This document shows positions 25,380-32,578 of a stretch of DNA of 64,000 bases, piece after piece. Location: positions 682,001-746,000 of the forward strand of contig CAWJTN010000001.1 in the NCBI GenBank assembly GCA_963845895.1, in the 5' to 3' direction. The position numbers and the translations under genes were made by a program. Each line of letters opens with the position of its first letter. Position 1 is the stretch's first letter. Below the pieces are notes generated by a model. That model was given only the letters and a program-made list of their open reading frames with translations. It had not been told where the DNA came from and ran no database searches. The stretch comes from CAWJTN01 sp963845895. GTDB taxonomy: Bacteria > Patescibacteriota > Microgenomatia > UBA1406 > GWC2-37-13.

Positions 25380-28262
25380 ATGCCAGGAAAAATCCAAGGA
25401 AACCATTTTTTTATTAGAAAAGTAATTCTAAGTATTTTATTTTGTATACTTAGCGTACCTTTTTCAAATTTCTTAGCGTCCAATAATTTTGCAGTTTATG
25501 CTGCTCAAGACGCTAGCCTTTTCTTTACTCCCTCTAGTCAAAATAGTTCTCCTAATCAGTCTTTTAACTTAACCTCTGTCATTAATCCCGGTACAAACAG
25601 TGTAAGTGGAGTAGACATATATATTAAGTTTGATCCTGTGGTAATGCAACTTAACTCTGTTACAGCTTCATCCGCCTTTAACATTTGGCCAATATCTTGT
25701 AATAATCAGATAGTTACCCAGCCCTGTATTGACAATACCGCAGGAACAGCATCTGTCACCCTTGCAGTTCCAATTGGTAATCCAGCAGTGACAACTACAA
25801 CCAATGTAGCAACATTCTCATTCACAGCATTATCTCCTTCAGCCTCTTCTTCTGTAGACTATGTACTAGGAACTGCAGCTTGGGATAATGGAGTTGATGT
25901 GATTCCACTTCCTGGTGGAGTGACATCAGCAACAGTTACAGTTATTGGTCCAACAGAAACACCAACACCAATTCCTACAAACACACCAACACCTACCAGA
26001 ACTCCAACTCCCATTCCACCAACTAATACTCCAACGCCAACACGGACTCCTACTCCAACACCAACTAGAACTCCTACCCCTATTCCTCCAACAAGTACAC
26101 CCACCCCAACTCCTATTCCACCAACTAATACTCCAACACCTACCCGGACTCCAACACCGATTCCACCCACAAATACACCAACACCACTACCAACTAATAC
26201 TCCAACGCCAACACGGACTCCTACTCCAACACCAACTAGAACTCCTACCCCTATTCCTCCAACAAGTACACCCACCCCAACTCCTATTCCACCAACTAAT
26301 ACCCCAACTCCAACCAGAACCCCAACACCACTACCAACTAATACTCCAACGCCAGTTCCTCCAACAGCTACTCCAACCCTAATACCAGGCGCTGCTAAGA
26401 TTTCCTTCACACCACCTAGTACAACTGTTAGCTCAAGTCAATCTTTTAACTTAACCTCTGTCATTAATCCCGGTACAAACAGTGTAAGTGGAGTAGACAT
26501 ATATATTAAGTTTGATCCTGTGGTAATGCAACTTAACTCTGTTACAGCTTCATCCGCCTTTAACATTTGGCCAATATCTTGTAATAATCAGATAGTTACC
26601 CAGCCCTGTATTGACAATACTAGAGGAACAGCATCTGTCACCCTTGCAGTTCCAATTGGTAATCCAGCAGTGACAACTACAACCAATGTAGCAACATTCT
26701 CATTCACAGCATTATCTCCTTCAGCCTCTTCTTCTGTAGACTATGTACTAGGAACTGCAGCTTGGGATAATGGAGTTGATGTGATTCCACTTCCTGGTGG
26801 AGTGACATCAGCAACAGTTACAGTTATTGGTCCAACAGAAACACCAACACCAATTCCTACAAATACCCCAACTCCAACCAGAACCCCAACACCATTATCA
26901 ACTAATACTCCAACGCCAACTAGAACACCAACACCAGTTCCTACAACCGCAACACCAACTCCTACCACAATACCTACTTCAGGAAATACATCTATTTATT
27001 TCAACCCTTCAACAGTAAATGTAACTTCATCTACTTTTACAATAGACTCAGTAATCAATCCAAAAATAAGCGCCTCTCTTCAGGGTAATAATATTTCTGG
27101 CGTAGATCTTAACATTAAATTTGACCCAACCGTAATGCAGATAAGTTCTCTAACAGCCTCATCTGACTTTAACGTTTGGCCAATTTCTTGTAACGGTCAA
27201 CTTATTTCCCAACCATGTATTGATAATACTTTAGGGACAGCATCAGTTACTCTAGCTGTACCCATAGGGAATCCCGCCATTACTCAAGTAACTTCTGTTG
27301 CGACATTATCTTTTATAGCAAAATCATCAGCAACCTCTTCGCCAATTACTTATTTAACTCAGACTGCAGCTTGGGAAAATGGTGTTAATGTCTTATCTAA
27401 CAAAGAACCTGCTTCAGTTAATATAACTTTAAACCCCACAAATACTCCAACTCCTATTCCTTCTACAGGTACACCAACACCCACAGATACTCCTATCCCA
27501 ACAGAGACTTTGGCTCCAACGGCTACTGAGACACCATCGCCAATACCTACCCCAGGGCCTGACACTTTGTATTTCAATCCCTCGATTATAGACATTTCTC
27601 CAAGCCAAAGTTTTACTGTTGATTCACTCATAAATCCAGGCACTGACCAGGTTTCCGGAGTTGCTCCGAACATAACATTTAACCCATCATTTTTACAGCT
27701 GAACTCTATTACGCCAGCAAGTACATTCAAAGTAATGCCTCTATCTTGTAATGGTGAACCAGCTGTAGCCCAGGCTTGTATTGACAATAATGCAGGAACA
27801 GCCTCAATTAATCTCGCAGTACCTCTAGATAGTTCCGCTTTAACATCAGTAACTAATTTAGCCACCTTTTCGTTTACGTCGTTGTCAACAACTGGTTCAA
27901 CTTCTATAAGTTATGACTCAACCGCAGATGCATGGGATAATGGAACTGGAGTTATAAAAACTAGAACTCCAAGTACAGTAAACATAGCTCTTGCTCCAAG
28001 CGATACTCCGACCCCAACACCTGTTTCAGGCGGCGGTGGAGGTGGTGGAGGTGGTGGAGGAGGCGGTGGAGGAGGAGGCGGTGGAGGTGGTGGATCATCG
28101 GGTAAAACGGGTGATCTAGATGGAAATGGCAAAGTCGATATATTTGATTTAAGTATTTTCTTATCTCGTTGGGGAACAAGTGATTCTGTGGCAGACTTGA
28201 ATCATAGCGGAAAAGTTGATATATTTGACTTGAGCGTTTTCCTTTCCAATTGGACAGGATAA
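25380..28262 (+). CDS. Scaffoldin-like protein: four cohesin-like domains, TPTP linkers, polyglycine and dockerin
   Basis: A 960-residue exported protein. After a signal peptide (about 1-41) there are four cohesin-like domains at about 43-190, 340-485, 535-680 and 725-870, each with VSGVD or similar, one internal Cys pair, and the ending W(D/E)NG. Domains 1 and 2 are almost identical in DNA (25561-25981 and 26443-26863). They are joined by long Thr-Pro linkers. A run of more than 20 glycines (about 881-903) precedes a C-terminal dockerin (about 910-960; DLDGNGKVDIFDLSIF, DLNHSGKVDIFDLSVF). Several cohesins plus a dockerin is the hallmark of a primary scaffoldin; dockerin-bearing enzymes are upstream and an anchored cohesin downstream. 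Confidence 0.8.
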   Translation: MPGKIQGNHFFIRKVILSILFCILSVPFSNFLASNNFAVYAAQDASLFFTPSSQNSSPNQSFNLTSVINPGTNSVSGVDIYIKFDPVVMQLNSVTASSAFNIWPISCNNQIVTQPCIDNTAGTASVTLAVPIGNPAVTTTTNVATFSFTALSPSASSSVDYVLGTAAWDNGVDVIPLPGGVTSATVTVIGPTETPTPIPTNTPTPTRTPTPIPPTNTPTPTRTPTPTPTRTPTPIPPTSTPTPTPIPPTNTPTPTRTPTPIPPTNTPTPLPTNTPTPTRTPTPTPTRTPTPIPPTSTPTPTPIPPTNTPTPTRTPTPLPTNTPTPVPPTATPTLIPGAAKISFTPPSTTVSSSQSFNLTSVINPGTNSVSGVDIYIKFDPVVMQLNSVTASSAFNIWPISCNNQIVTQPCIDNTRGTASVTLAVPIGNPAVTTTTNVATFSFTALSPSASSSVDYVLGTAAWDNGVDVIPLPGGVTSATVTVIGPTETPTPIPTNTPTPTRTPTPLSTNTPTPTRTPTPVPTTATPTPTTIPTSGNTSIYFNPSTVNVTSSTFTIDSVINPKISASLQGNNISGVDLNIKFDPTVMQISSLTASSDFNVWPISCNGQLISQPCIDNTLGTASVTLAVPIGNPAITQVTSVATLSFIAKSSATSSPITYLTQTAAWENGVNVLSNKEPASVNITLNPTNTPTPIPSTGTPTPTDTPIPTETLAPTATETPSPIPTPGPDTLYFNPSIIDISPSQSFTVDSLINPGTDQVSGVAPNITFNPSFLQLNSITPASTFKVMPLSCNGEPAVAQACIDNNAGTASINLAVPLDSSALTSVTNLATFSFTSLSTTGSTSISYDSTADAWDNGTGVIKTRTPSTVNIALAPSDTPTPTPVSGGGGGGGGGGGGGGGGGGGGGGSSGKTGDLDGNGKVDIFDLSIFLSRWGTSDSVADLNHSGKVDIFDLSVFLSNWTG
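25561..25981 (+). repeat. Direct repeat, copy 1 (cohesin domain 1 and start of linker)
   Basis: This 421-bp segment recurs at 26443-26863 (offset 882 bp, 294 codons) with three base differences, clustered where ACCGCAGG becomes ACTAGAGG. The near-identity, against clear divergence from domains 3 and 4, indicates recent duplication or gene conversion. Confidence 0.85.
25945..26390 (+). repeat. Thr-Pro linker with 171-bp internal tandem repeat
   Basis: The linker consists of (ACNCCNAC) codon repeats encoding PTPT and PPTN units. A block around 26017-26187 is repeated with offset 171 bp (57 codons), as seen from the CTACTCC positions at 26050 and 26221. Such repeats can change linker length by recombination. 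Confidence 0.75.
26443..26863 (+). repeat. Direct repeat, copy 2 (cohesin domain 2)
   Basis: Second copy of the 421-bp cohesin-coding unit described at 25561. Confidence 0.85.
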
Positions 28263-28266
28263 AAAT

Positions 28267-29370
28267 ATGAGAAAATTTCAAAGTTCAAAGTTCAAAGTTC
28301 AAATAACAGCGTTAACTATATTTTCCTTCTTTTTTTTATTTGTTAGTAGTAAGTCAGTATCTGCTGCGGCTTATTTATATTTTTATCCCAGCAAAGGAAG
28401 TTATGCTGTTGGGAGTACAGCATCGGTTACAGTTGGGGTTAACACTGGAGGGCAAGCTGTCAATGCAGTCAGCGCATATGTGAATTATCCAACCGATACA
28501 TTTGATGTAGCCTGGATTTCAGGTGGTTCAGCAATAACCATCTGGGCAGAAAAATCAGGTGGTGGAGGATTGGTAAAGTTGTCTGGAGGAACTCTCTCAC
28601 CGATAACAAGTCAAGCAACGATCGCCGTCATCGGTTTTAAAGTTAAAAAAACTGGAACAGCTAGCTTGTCGTTTGCTTCAGGTTCACATGTTGTTACTCA
28701 AAGCGGCAATAGCGATATCTTAAGTTTGGCAAGTTCTGGTGGCGCTAGTTATACTTTGGTTTCTGCACTACCTACGGGAACTCCAGCTCCTTCTGTTACA
28801 GAAGTTCCTTTACCAAAGATTTTGAACATTAAAGTTTCAAATGTCGATGAAAAGACCGTAGCAGTTTCATGGGAAACCAATGTTGAAACTCAGGGAAGCG
28901 TTGAGTATGGCGTAAATCAAGGACAGTATACGTTTACCGCAGCAGAAAAAGATTTTGCTCTGAGACATTCTGTCAGACTAACTGGATTATCTGCTGGAAC
29001 AAAATTTTATTATAGAATCAGGGTCAGAGATAGACTGGGACGTGAAATTTTCTCAGCTCAACAAAACTTTACTCTTTCTTCGATTTCCGGATCGACAACA
29101 ATCTCTCCAACAGGTTCTAATCGTTTCCCATTTTTTTTTTATCCTTGGGCGACTGGTTTCGCTACATTTTTACTCGCTTTTTTCATCGCATTGATCTTAA
29201 TTTCAAGATGGAAAGATAAAAGATCAGGCGTCTCTACAACATCGCAAGTGATGAAGCCACAACCAACGACTCAACCGCCTCCTCAAGTCCAGCCTCCTCA
29301 AGTCCAACAGTCAAACTCTCACCAAGTAGAGAACCAGGAAGAAGATAATCCTTTTAAGCCTGCTACTTAA
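28267..29370 (+). CDS. Membrane-anchored cohesin-like/FN3 protein
   Basis: A 367-residue type I membrane protein: signal peptide (about 1-34, partly encoded by an AAGTTCA repeat), a cohesin-like domain (about 36-155; YPSKGSYAVGSTASVTVGVN), a fibronectin III-like domain (about 176-270; VSWETNVETQGSVEYGVNQG), a C-terminal membrane helix (about 288-313) and a Pro/Gln-rich cytoplasmic tail. It starts 4 bp after the scaffold gene. It could anchor a dockerin-bearing scaffold to the cell, as anchoring scaffoldins do in cellulosome producers; this role is inferred. Confidence 0.7.
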   Translation: MRKFQSSKFKVQITALTIFSFFFLFVSSKSVSAAAYLYFYPSKGSYAVGSTASVTVGVNTGGQAVNAVSAYVNYPTDTFDVAWISGGSAITIWAEKSGGGGLVKLSGGTLSPITSQATIAVIGFKVKKTGTASLSFASGSHVVTQSGNSDILSLASSGGASYTLVSALPTGTPAPSVTEVPLPKILNIKVSNVDEKTVAVSWETNVETQGSVEYGVNQGQYTFTAAEKDFALRHSVRLTGLSAGTKFYYRIRVRDRLGREIFSAQQNFTLSSISGSTTISPTGSNRFPFFFYPWATGFATFLLAFFIALILISRWKDKRSGVSTTSQVMKPQPTTQPPPQVQPPQVQQSNSHQVENQEEDNPFKPAT

Positions 29371-31382
29371 AGAAGTTTTTTAACTGATTTAATTATTGCA
29401 TCCGAACTGATCTCTTCATAATTTAGAAGTTCTTCAGGAGTTCCCGAGCGGGGAGTTTTATTCACCGACAAATTAATAATTTTTAAATTACGGATTACGG
29501 ATTGCGAATTAAGAGCTGAAAGCACGGCTTCACCAATTCCTCCATAAGGATAATGATCCTCAACGACTATAAAATTTTTATTCGCTAGAGTTTTTAAAGT
29601 TTTTTCATCAATCGGTTTAATGCTATAGAGATCGACTACGGTTATATAAATTTGCTCTTTTTTCAACTCTTCATAAGCCTTTAATGCTTCATGCACAGTG
29701 ATTCCAGCTCCGATGATAGCTGCTATGTCTTTTGGACTTTGACAAAGAATTTTCGACCCACCGATTTTAAACTTCTCTGAATCTTTATAAATGACAGGGG
29801 TTTTTTCCCGAGTCGTTCTTAAATAAAAAATACCTGGATTTTGAGCCATGAGCTGTGTTAATTTAAAAGAGGAAACAGCGTCAGAGGGATAAAAAACTAC
29901 ACTATCTTTTATGCTTCGCATCATAGCGATATCTTCTAGTCCCATTTGAGAAGGGCCGTCCGGGCCAATTGAAACGCCGGAGTGAGAGCCAACGATTTTT
30001 AAATTTGGGTTTGAATATTGACTCATTCTAATTTGATCAAAAGATCTGGTTAAGAATGCTGCAAAGCTTGATACAAAGGGAATATAGCCTGTTTTTGATA
30101 ATCCTAGTCCGGCTGAAACCATATTCTGTTCGGCAATAAACATCTCAAAAAATCGGTTGGGAAATTTTTTGCCAAATTTATCCGAGTAAGTCGAGTTTGA
30201 GACTTCAGCATCAAGAACGACTATGTTTGGATTAGCTTCTCCCAAAGCGACTAATGCATCACCATAAGCTTCGCGGGTTGCAACCATTTCGTTTTGGCGA
30301 TAGATTCTGTCAGTCATTTTCCCACGACCATTAGGTTGATTGAAAAAGCTCGATATCGTTTTTCTCACTTTAATCCTTCGATTACACTCAGGATTAACCC
30401 TGAGCTTGTCGAATGGGTTAATAGGAACACCCCTTCCAAAATCATCAGGCTCCTTAAAAAGTTCGAAAAAGATATCTCCGCTTTTCTGAATTCCCAGTTC
30501 ATTAAGTGCTTGCTGCAACTGGTCTTTGTCAAGTGCTTTTCCGTGCCAACCGTTTTTATCTTCCAAAAAAGACACACCTTTACCTTTGATGGTTTTAGCG
30601 ATGATTATTGTCGGTCGTTCTAACGTTCTAACGTTTAAACGTTTAAACGATGCGACAACTTGATTTAAATCATGTCCATCTTCAACAACAATTGTTTCCC
30701 AACCAAAAGATCTTGCTCGTTCGGCATATTTTTCGATACTCCACCCCAGCATAGTATCACCTCTTTGTCCGAGACGGTTAACATCCACGATGGCAATTAA
30801 GTTATCAAGTTTATAATATGAGGCTATTTCCATCGCTTCCCAGACCTGTCCTTCTGCCATTTCAGAATCGCCCAACAAAACAAAAACTTTAGGATCGCGC
30901 AACAGATTCTGTCCCGGGTTTCCCTCCCGCCAGTGCTCACTTCGTTGCGCGCTGTCGGGAGCCCTTCCACCCGTGCCACCTGTTGCGCGATGTTGATCTA
31001 ACTTCATTCCTAGCGCCATTCCTACACCTATAGACAAACCTTGTCCCAGACTTCCGGTTGCCACATCGACATATTTGAATCTAGGAGTTGGATGCCCTTC
31101 CAAAGGTGAGTCAAATTTTCTCAATGTTAAAAGCTCTTCATAAGTTATTGCTCCCGCAGCATGATACAATGAATAGAGAAGCGGAGATGCATGACCTTTT
31201 GATAAAATAAATTTATCGTTTTCCTTTAAAAATCCAGCAAAGAATAAGGTGGTTGTGAGTTCAACAGCCGATAGTGAAGAGGTTGGATGTCCAGATCCGG
31301 CAGCAGTGGTTGATGTTAAAATATCATAGCGAATCAAATGGCAAAGTTCCTCCAGTTTTTTTTGATTTATCATAGATTCCAT
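29367..31382 (-). CDS. tkt: Transketolase with repeat-derived inserts
   Basis: A 671-residue TPP enzyme of the non-oxidative pentose phosphate pathway. The N-terminal half has GHPTSSLSAVEL, KGHASPLLYSLY, GSLGQGLSIGVG and the TPP motif GDSEMAEGQVWE; the C-terminal half has EQNMVSAGLGLS and the transketolase C domain. Patescibacteria often encode the halves separately. Here they are joined by a family A repeat with a nested 48-bp repeat (30352-30476), directly before an internal ATG (30317, MTDRIYRQNEM) that looks like an old start of the C-half. Further inserts are DSAQRSEHWREGNPG (30921-30990) and FKRLNVRTLERP. Start ATG 31382; ATG 31370 is also possible. Confidence 0.9.
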   Translation of the reverse strand: MESMINQKKLEELCHLIRYDILTSTTAAGSGHPTSSLSAVELTTTLFFAGFLKENDKFILSKGHASPLLYSLYHAAGAITYEELLTLRKFDSPLEGHPTPRFKYVDVATGSLGQGLSIGVGMALGMKLDQHRATGGTGGRAPDSAQRSEHWREGNPGQNLLRDPKVFVLLGDSEMAEGQVWEAMEIASYYKLDNLIAIVDVNRLGQRGDTMLGWSIEKYAERARSFGWETIVVEDGHDLNQVVASFKRLNVRTLERPTIIIAKTIKGKGVSFLEDKNGWHGKALDKDQLQQALNELGIQKSGDIFFELFKEPDDFGRGVPINPFDKLRVNPECNRRIKVRKTISSFFNQPNGRGKMTDRIYRQNEMVATREAYGDALVALGEANPNIVVLDAEVSNSTYSDKFGKKFPNRFFEMFIAEQNMVSAGLGLSKTGYIPFVSSFAAFLTRSFDQIRMSQYSNPNLKIVGSHSGVSIGPDGPSQMGLEDIAMMRSIKDSVVFYPSDAVSSFKLTQLMAQNPGIFYLRTTREKTPVIYKDSEKFKIGGSKILCQSPKDIAAIIGAGITVHEALKAYEELKKEQIYITVVDLYSIKPIDEKTLKTLANKNFIVVEDHYPYGGIGEAVLSALNSQSVIRNLKIINLSVNKTPRSGTPEELLNYEEISSDAIIKSVKKLL
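30352..30476 (+). repeat. Family A repeat, copy 3, in-frame in tkt
   Basis: Begins GATATCGTTTTTCTC and ends GAAAAAGATATC, with outer arms GAAAA (30342 on) / TTTTC. Without the nested 48-bp insert (30375-30422) it is 77 bp. On the minus strand it encodes GDIFFELFKEPDDFGRG and KVRKTISSF between the two transketolase halves. Confidence 0.85.
30375..30422 (+). mobile_element. 48-bp repeat nested in family A copy 3, flanked by TTAAT
   Basis: Relative to other family A copies, 48 bp are inserted in the TTAAT of the left arm. TTAAT is present on both sides (30370-30374 and 30418-30422), as expected for a 5-bp target duplication. On the minus strand it encodes NPFDKLRVNPECNRRI; PFDKLR-type peptides are recurrent in Patescibacteria proteins. 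48 bp keeps the frame. Confidence 0.75.
30625..30652 (+). repeat. Octanucleotide repeat in tkt
   Basis: GTTCTAAC occurs twice and is followed by GTTTAAAC twice; the latter is itself palindromic. It encodes the loop FKRLNVRTLERP on the minus strand. Confidence 0.7.
30921..30990 (+). repeat. Family C repeat, in-frame in tkt
   Basis: Contains CTCCCGCCAGTGCTC and GCGCGCTGTCGGGAGC, also found at 56013-56165 and in part, reversed, at 53513-53580. Here it is uninterrupted; the other two copies carry a family A unit between the two halves. In tkt it encodes APDSAQRSEHWREG. Confidence 0.75.
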
Positions 31383-31424
31383 TATATAATATAACTTCTT
31401 TTGTGAGTTTATTGTAAAGACAGT

Positions 31425-31811
31425 ATGTTTGAGAACTTAATTGGAAAAATTGATGAAGAAATGGTTGGGGGGTTGGCAGCAACTATTTTAGCCCCACTTT
31501 TATTGGCCGGATCAAGAAGCGGGGGAAAAATTGTAGAATCAAAACGCCTCAAAGAAAATCCTCGAATAGTAGCTCCTGTGGGTGATTTTACTGAAGCAGC
31601 TAATACTGGTAGAGAAGGAGCTGCACAGGAGACTGGTCCTGCTGTAGATTGTAGATTTATAGGTGGTAAGTTTGGAAATTGGAAATGTCAACATCTTAAA
31701 ATAAAAGATATTTCTTTAGGAAAGGGTATGGCTCCTGTAAGGTCATCAAAATGTCCAATTGCGAGTCAAACTACTCCCGCGTGTACTTTAAAACCTGGCG
31801 TTAAACAATAA
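31425..31811 (+). CDS. Hypothetical protein with C-terminal cysteines
   Basis: A 128-residue protein with a weakly hydrophobic N-terminal segment (about 14-28) and four cysteines in the second half (VDCRF, WKCQH, SKCPI, PACTL) that could bind a metal or form disulfides. No family recognised. It is divergent from tkt and lies just upstream of the structured RNA. Confidence 0.5.
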   Translation: MFENLIGKIDEEMVGGLAATILAPLLLAGSRSGGKIVESKRLKENPRIVAPVGDFTEAANTGREGAAQETGPAVDCRFIGGKFGNWKCQHLKIKDISLGKGMAPVRSSKCPIASQTTPACTLKPGVKQ

Positions 31812-31933
31812 AAATAGGCTACCTTAAGTTTTAAAACCCTTTTCTACAGGTTAAAATATTTCTCCATTTTTTAATATTTTTTACTACAAATTAGAACGTA
31901 AATATATAGTTTTACACTTAAATTAAAATACCC

Positions 31934-31963
31934 TTGACAAATGTTATAGGATATGCTTATTAT
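31934..31963 (+). promoter_or_regulatory. Promoter of a putative non-coding RNA
   Basis: TTGACA (31934-31939) and TATTAT (31958-31963), 18 bp apart, with no reading frame behind them but a series of hairpins and a terminator. Confidence 0.6.
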
Positions 31964-31969
31964 TAAATT

Positions 31970-32216
31970 ATAAGCACTTTTAAAACTTGAAGGATCCGAT
32001 TATAAATTCTTATAAGCCTATGAAGCATTTAATAGCCAGGCTTTACTCAAAGCACCTGCCAAAAGATCTTGAAAACGAACCGGCAGGTGGAATTGGAGGA
32101 TAAGACTAGTTAAGACTTTTTGATCTTAAACAAGGAAAAGTAACATTAAATTTAAGATCAAACTTATGCGCAGCCGAGTGGAGGAAATTTTTTCCAAAGC
32201 TCGGCGCGTTTTTTTA
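31970..32216 (+). ncRNA. Putative structured non-coding RNA, about 245 nt
   Basis: Between a consensus-like promoter and a strong terminator there is no ORF, but three strong hairpins: CACCTGCC (32053-32060) / GGCAGGTG (32082-32089); TTTGATCTTAAA (32119-32130) / TTTAAGATCAAA (32151-32162); and the terminator stem. A smaller one is GCTTT...AAAGC near 32040. I see no tmRNA, RNase P, SRP or riboswitch consensus. The downstream gene is on the opposite strand, so it is a stand-alone transcript rather than a leader. Size and terminal hairpin would fit a 6S-like or regulatory RNA, but the class is unknown. Confidence 0.65.
32168..32216 (+). terminator. Rho-independent terminator of the ncRNA
   Basis: GCCGAG (32173-32178) pairs with CTCGGC (32200-32205), extended by CGC/GCG and with an inner stem TGGA/TCCA, followed by TTTTTTTATTTAT. 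Confidence 0.8.
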
Positions 32217-32241
32217 TTTATCATGGATTGCGTATTTGTTT

Positions 32242-32541
32242 TTATTTAAATTCAGCAGAGCATTTTCTTCCAGGAGTTTTTGCTCCATTGCAGACTACAG
32301 TAGCATCCCAACCTTTACTTGTTAATTGAGCTACTACATAACCAGTTCGAAATTTACATATTGGTGCTTCGTCTTTACCTACAGGTCCTACAAGAAAATG
32401 TTCAGGAATTGGTATTCCTTTTTGACCCCTTTTTACATCAATGCCTAATGAATTTATATGTAGTCTTTCGGGTGGAGCATTTTCTCGCTCTAATCTTAAT
32501 AGAGCTTTTAATCTGCCAATTCTTCGAAATCTTTCTGACAT
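32242..32541 (-). CDS. Hypothetical protein
   Basis: A 99-residue basic protein with no signal or membrane helix. Three cysteines (ICKF, VVCNG, RKCSAEF) lie in its second half. No family recognised. It converges with the ncRNA terminator. Confidence 0.5.
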   Translation of the reverse strand: MSERFRRIGRLKALLRLERENAPPERLHINSLGIDVKRGQKGIPIPEHFLVGPVGKDEAPICKFRTGYVVAQLTSKGWDATVVCNGAKTPGRKCSAEFK

Positions 32542-32578
32542 GATCGAGTATTATAGGGTATAAAGAAAGTAAAGTCAA

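Noticed and set aside
25945..26390. Possible CRISPR-like array in the scaffold gene
   Set aside because: The repeats are coding Thr-Pro linker units without spacers of regular length, and no cas genes are present.
25859..26410. Long minus-strand frame of Gly/Val repeats opposite the Thr-Pro linker
   Set aside because: It is the simple antisense reading of Thr-Pro codon repeats; the plus-strand frame has signal peptide, cohesins and dockerin.
31970..32216. tmRNA, RNase P RNA or SRP RNA
   Set aside because: None of the conserved core sequences of these RNAs can be found in the segment.
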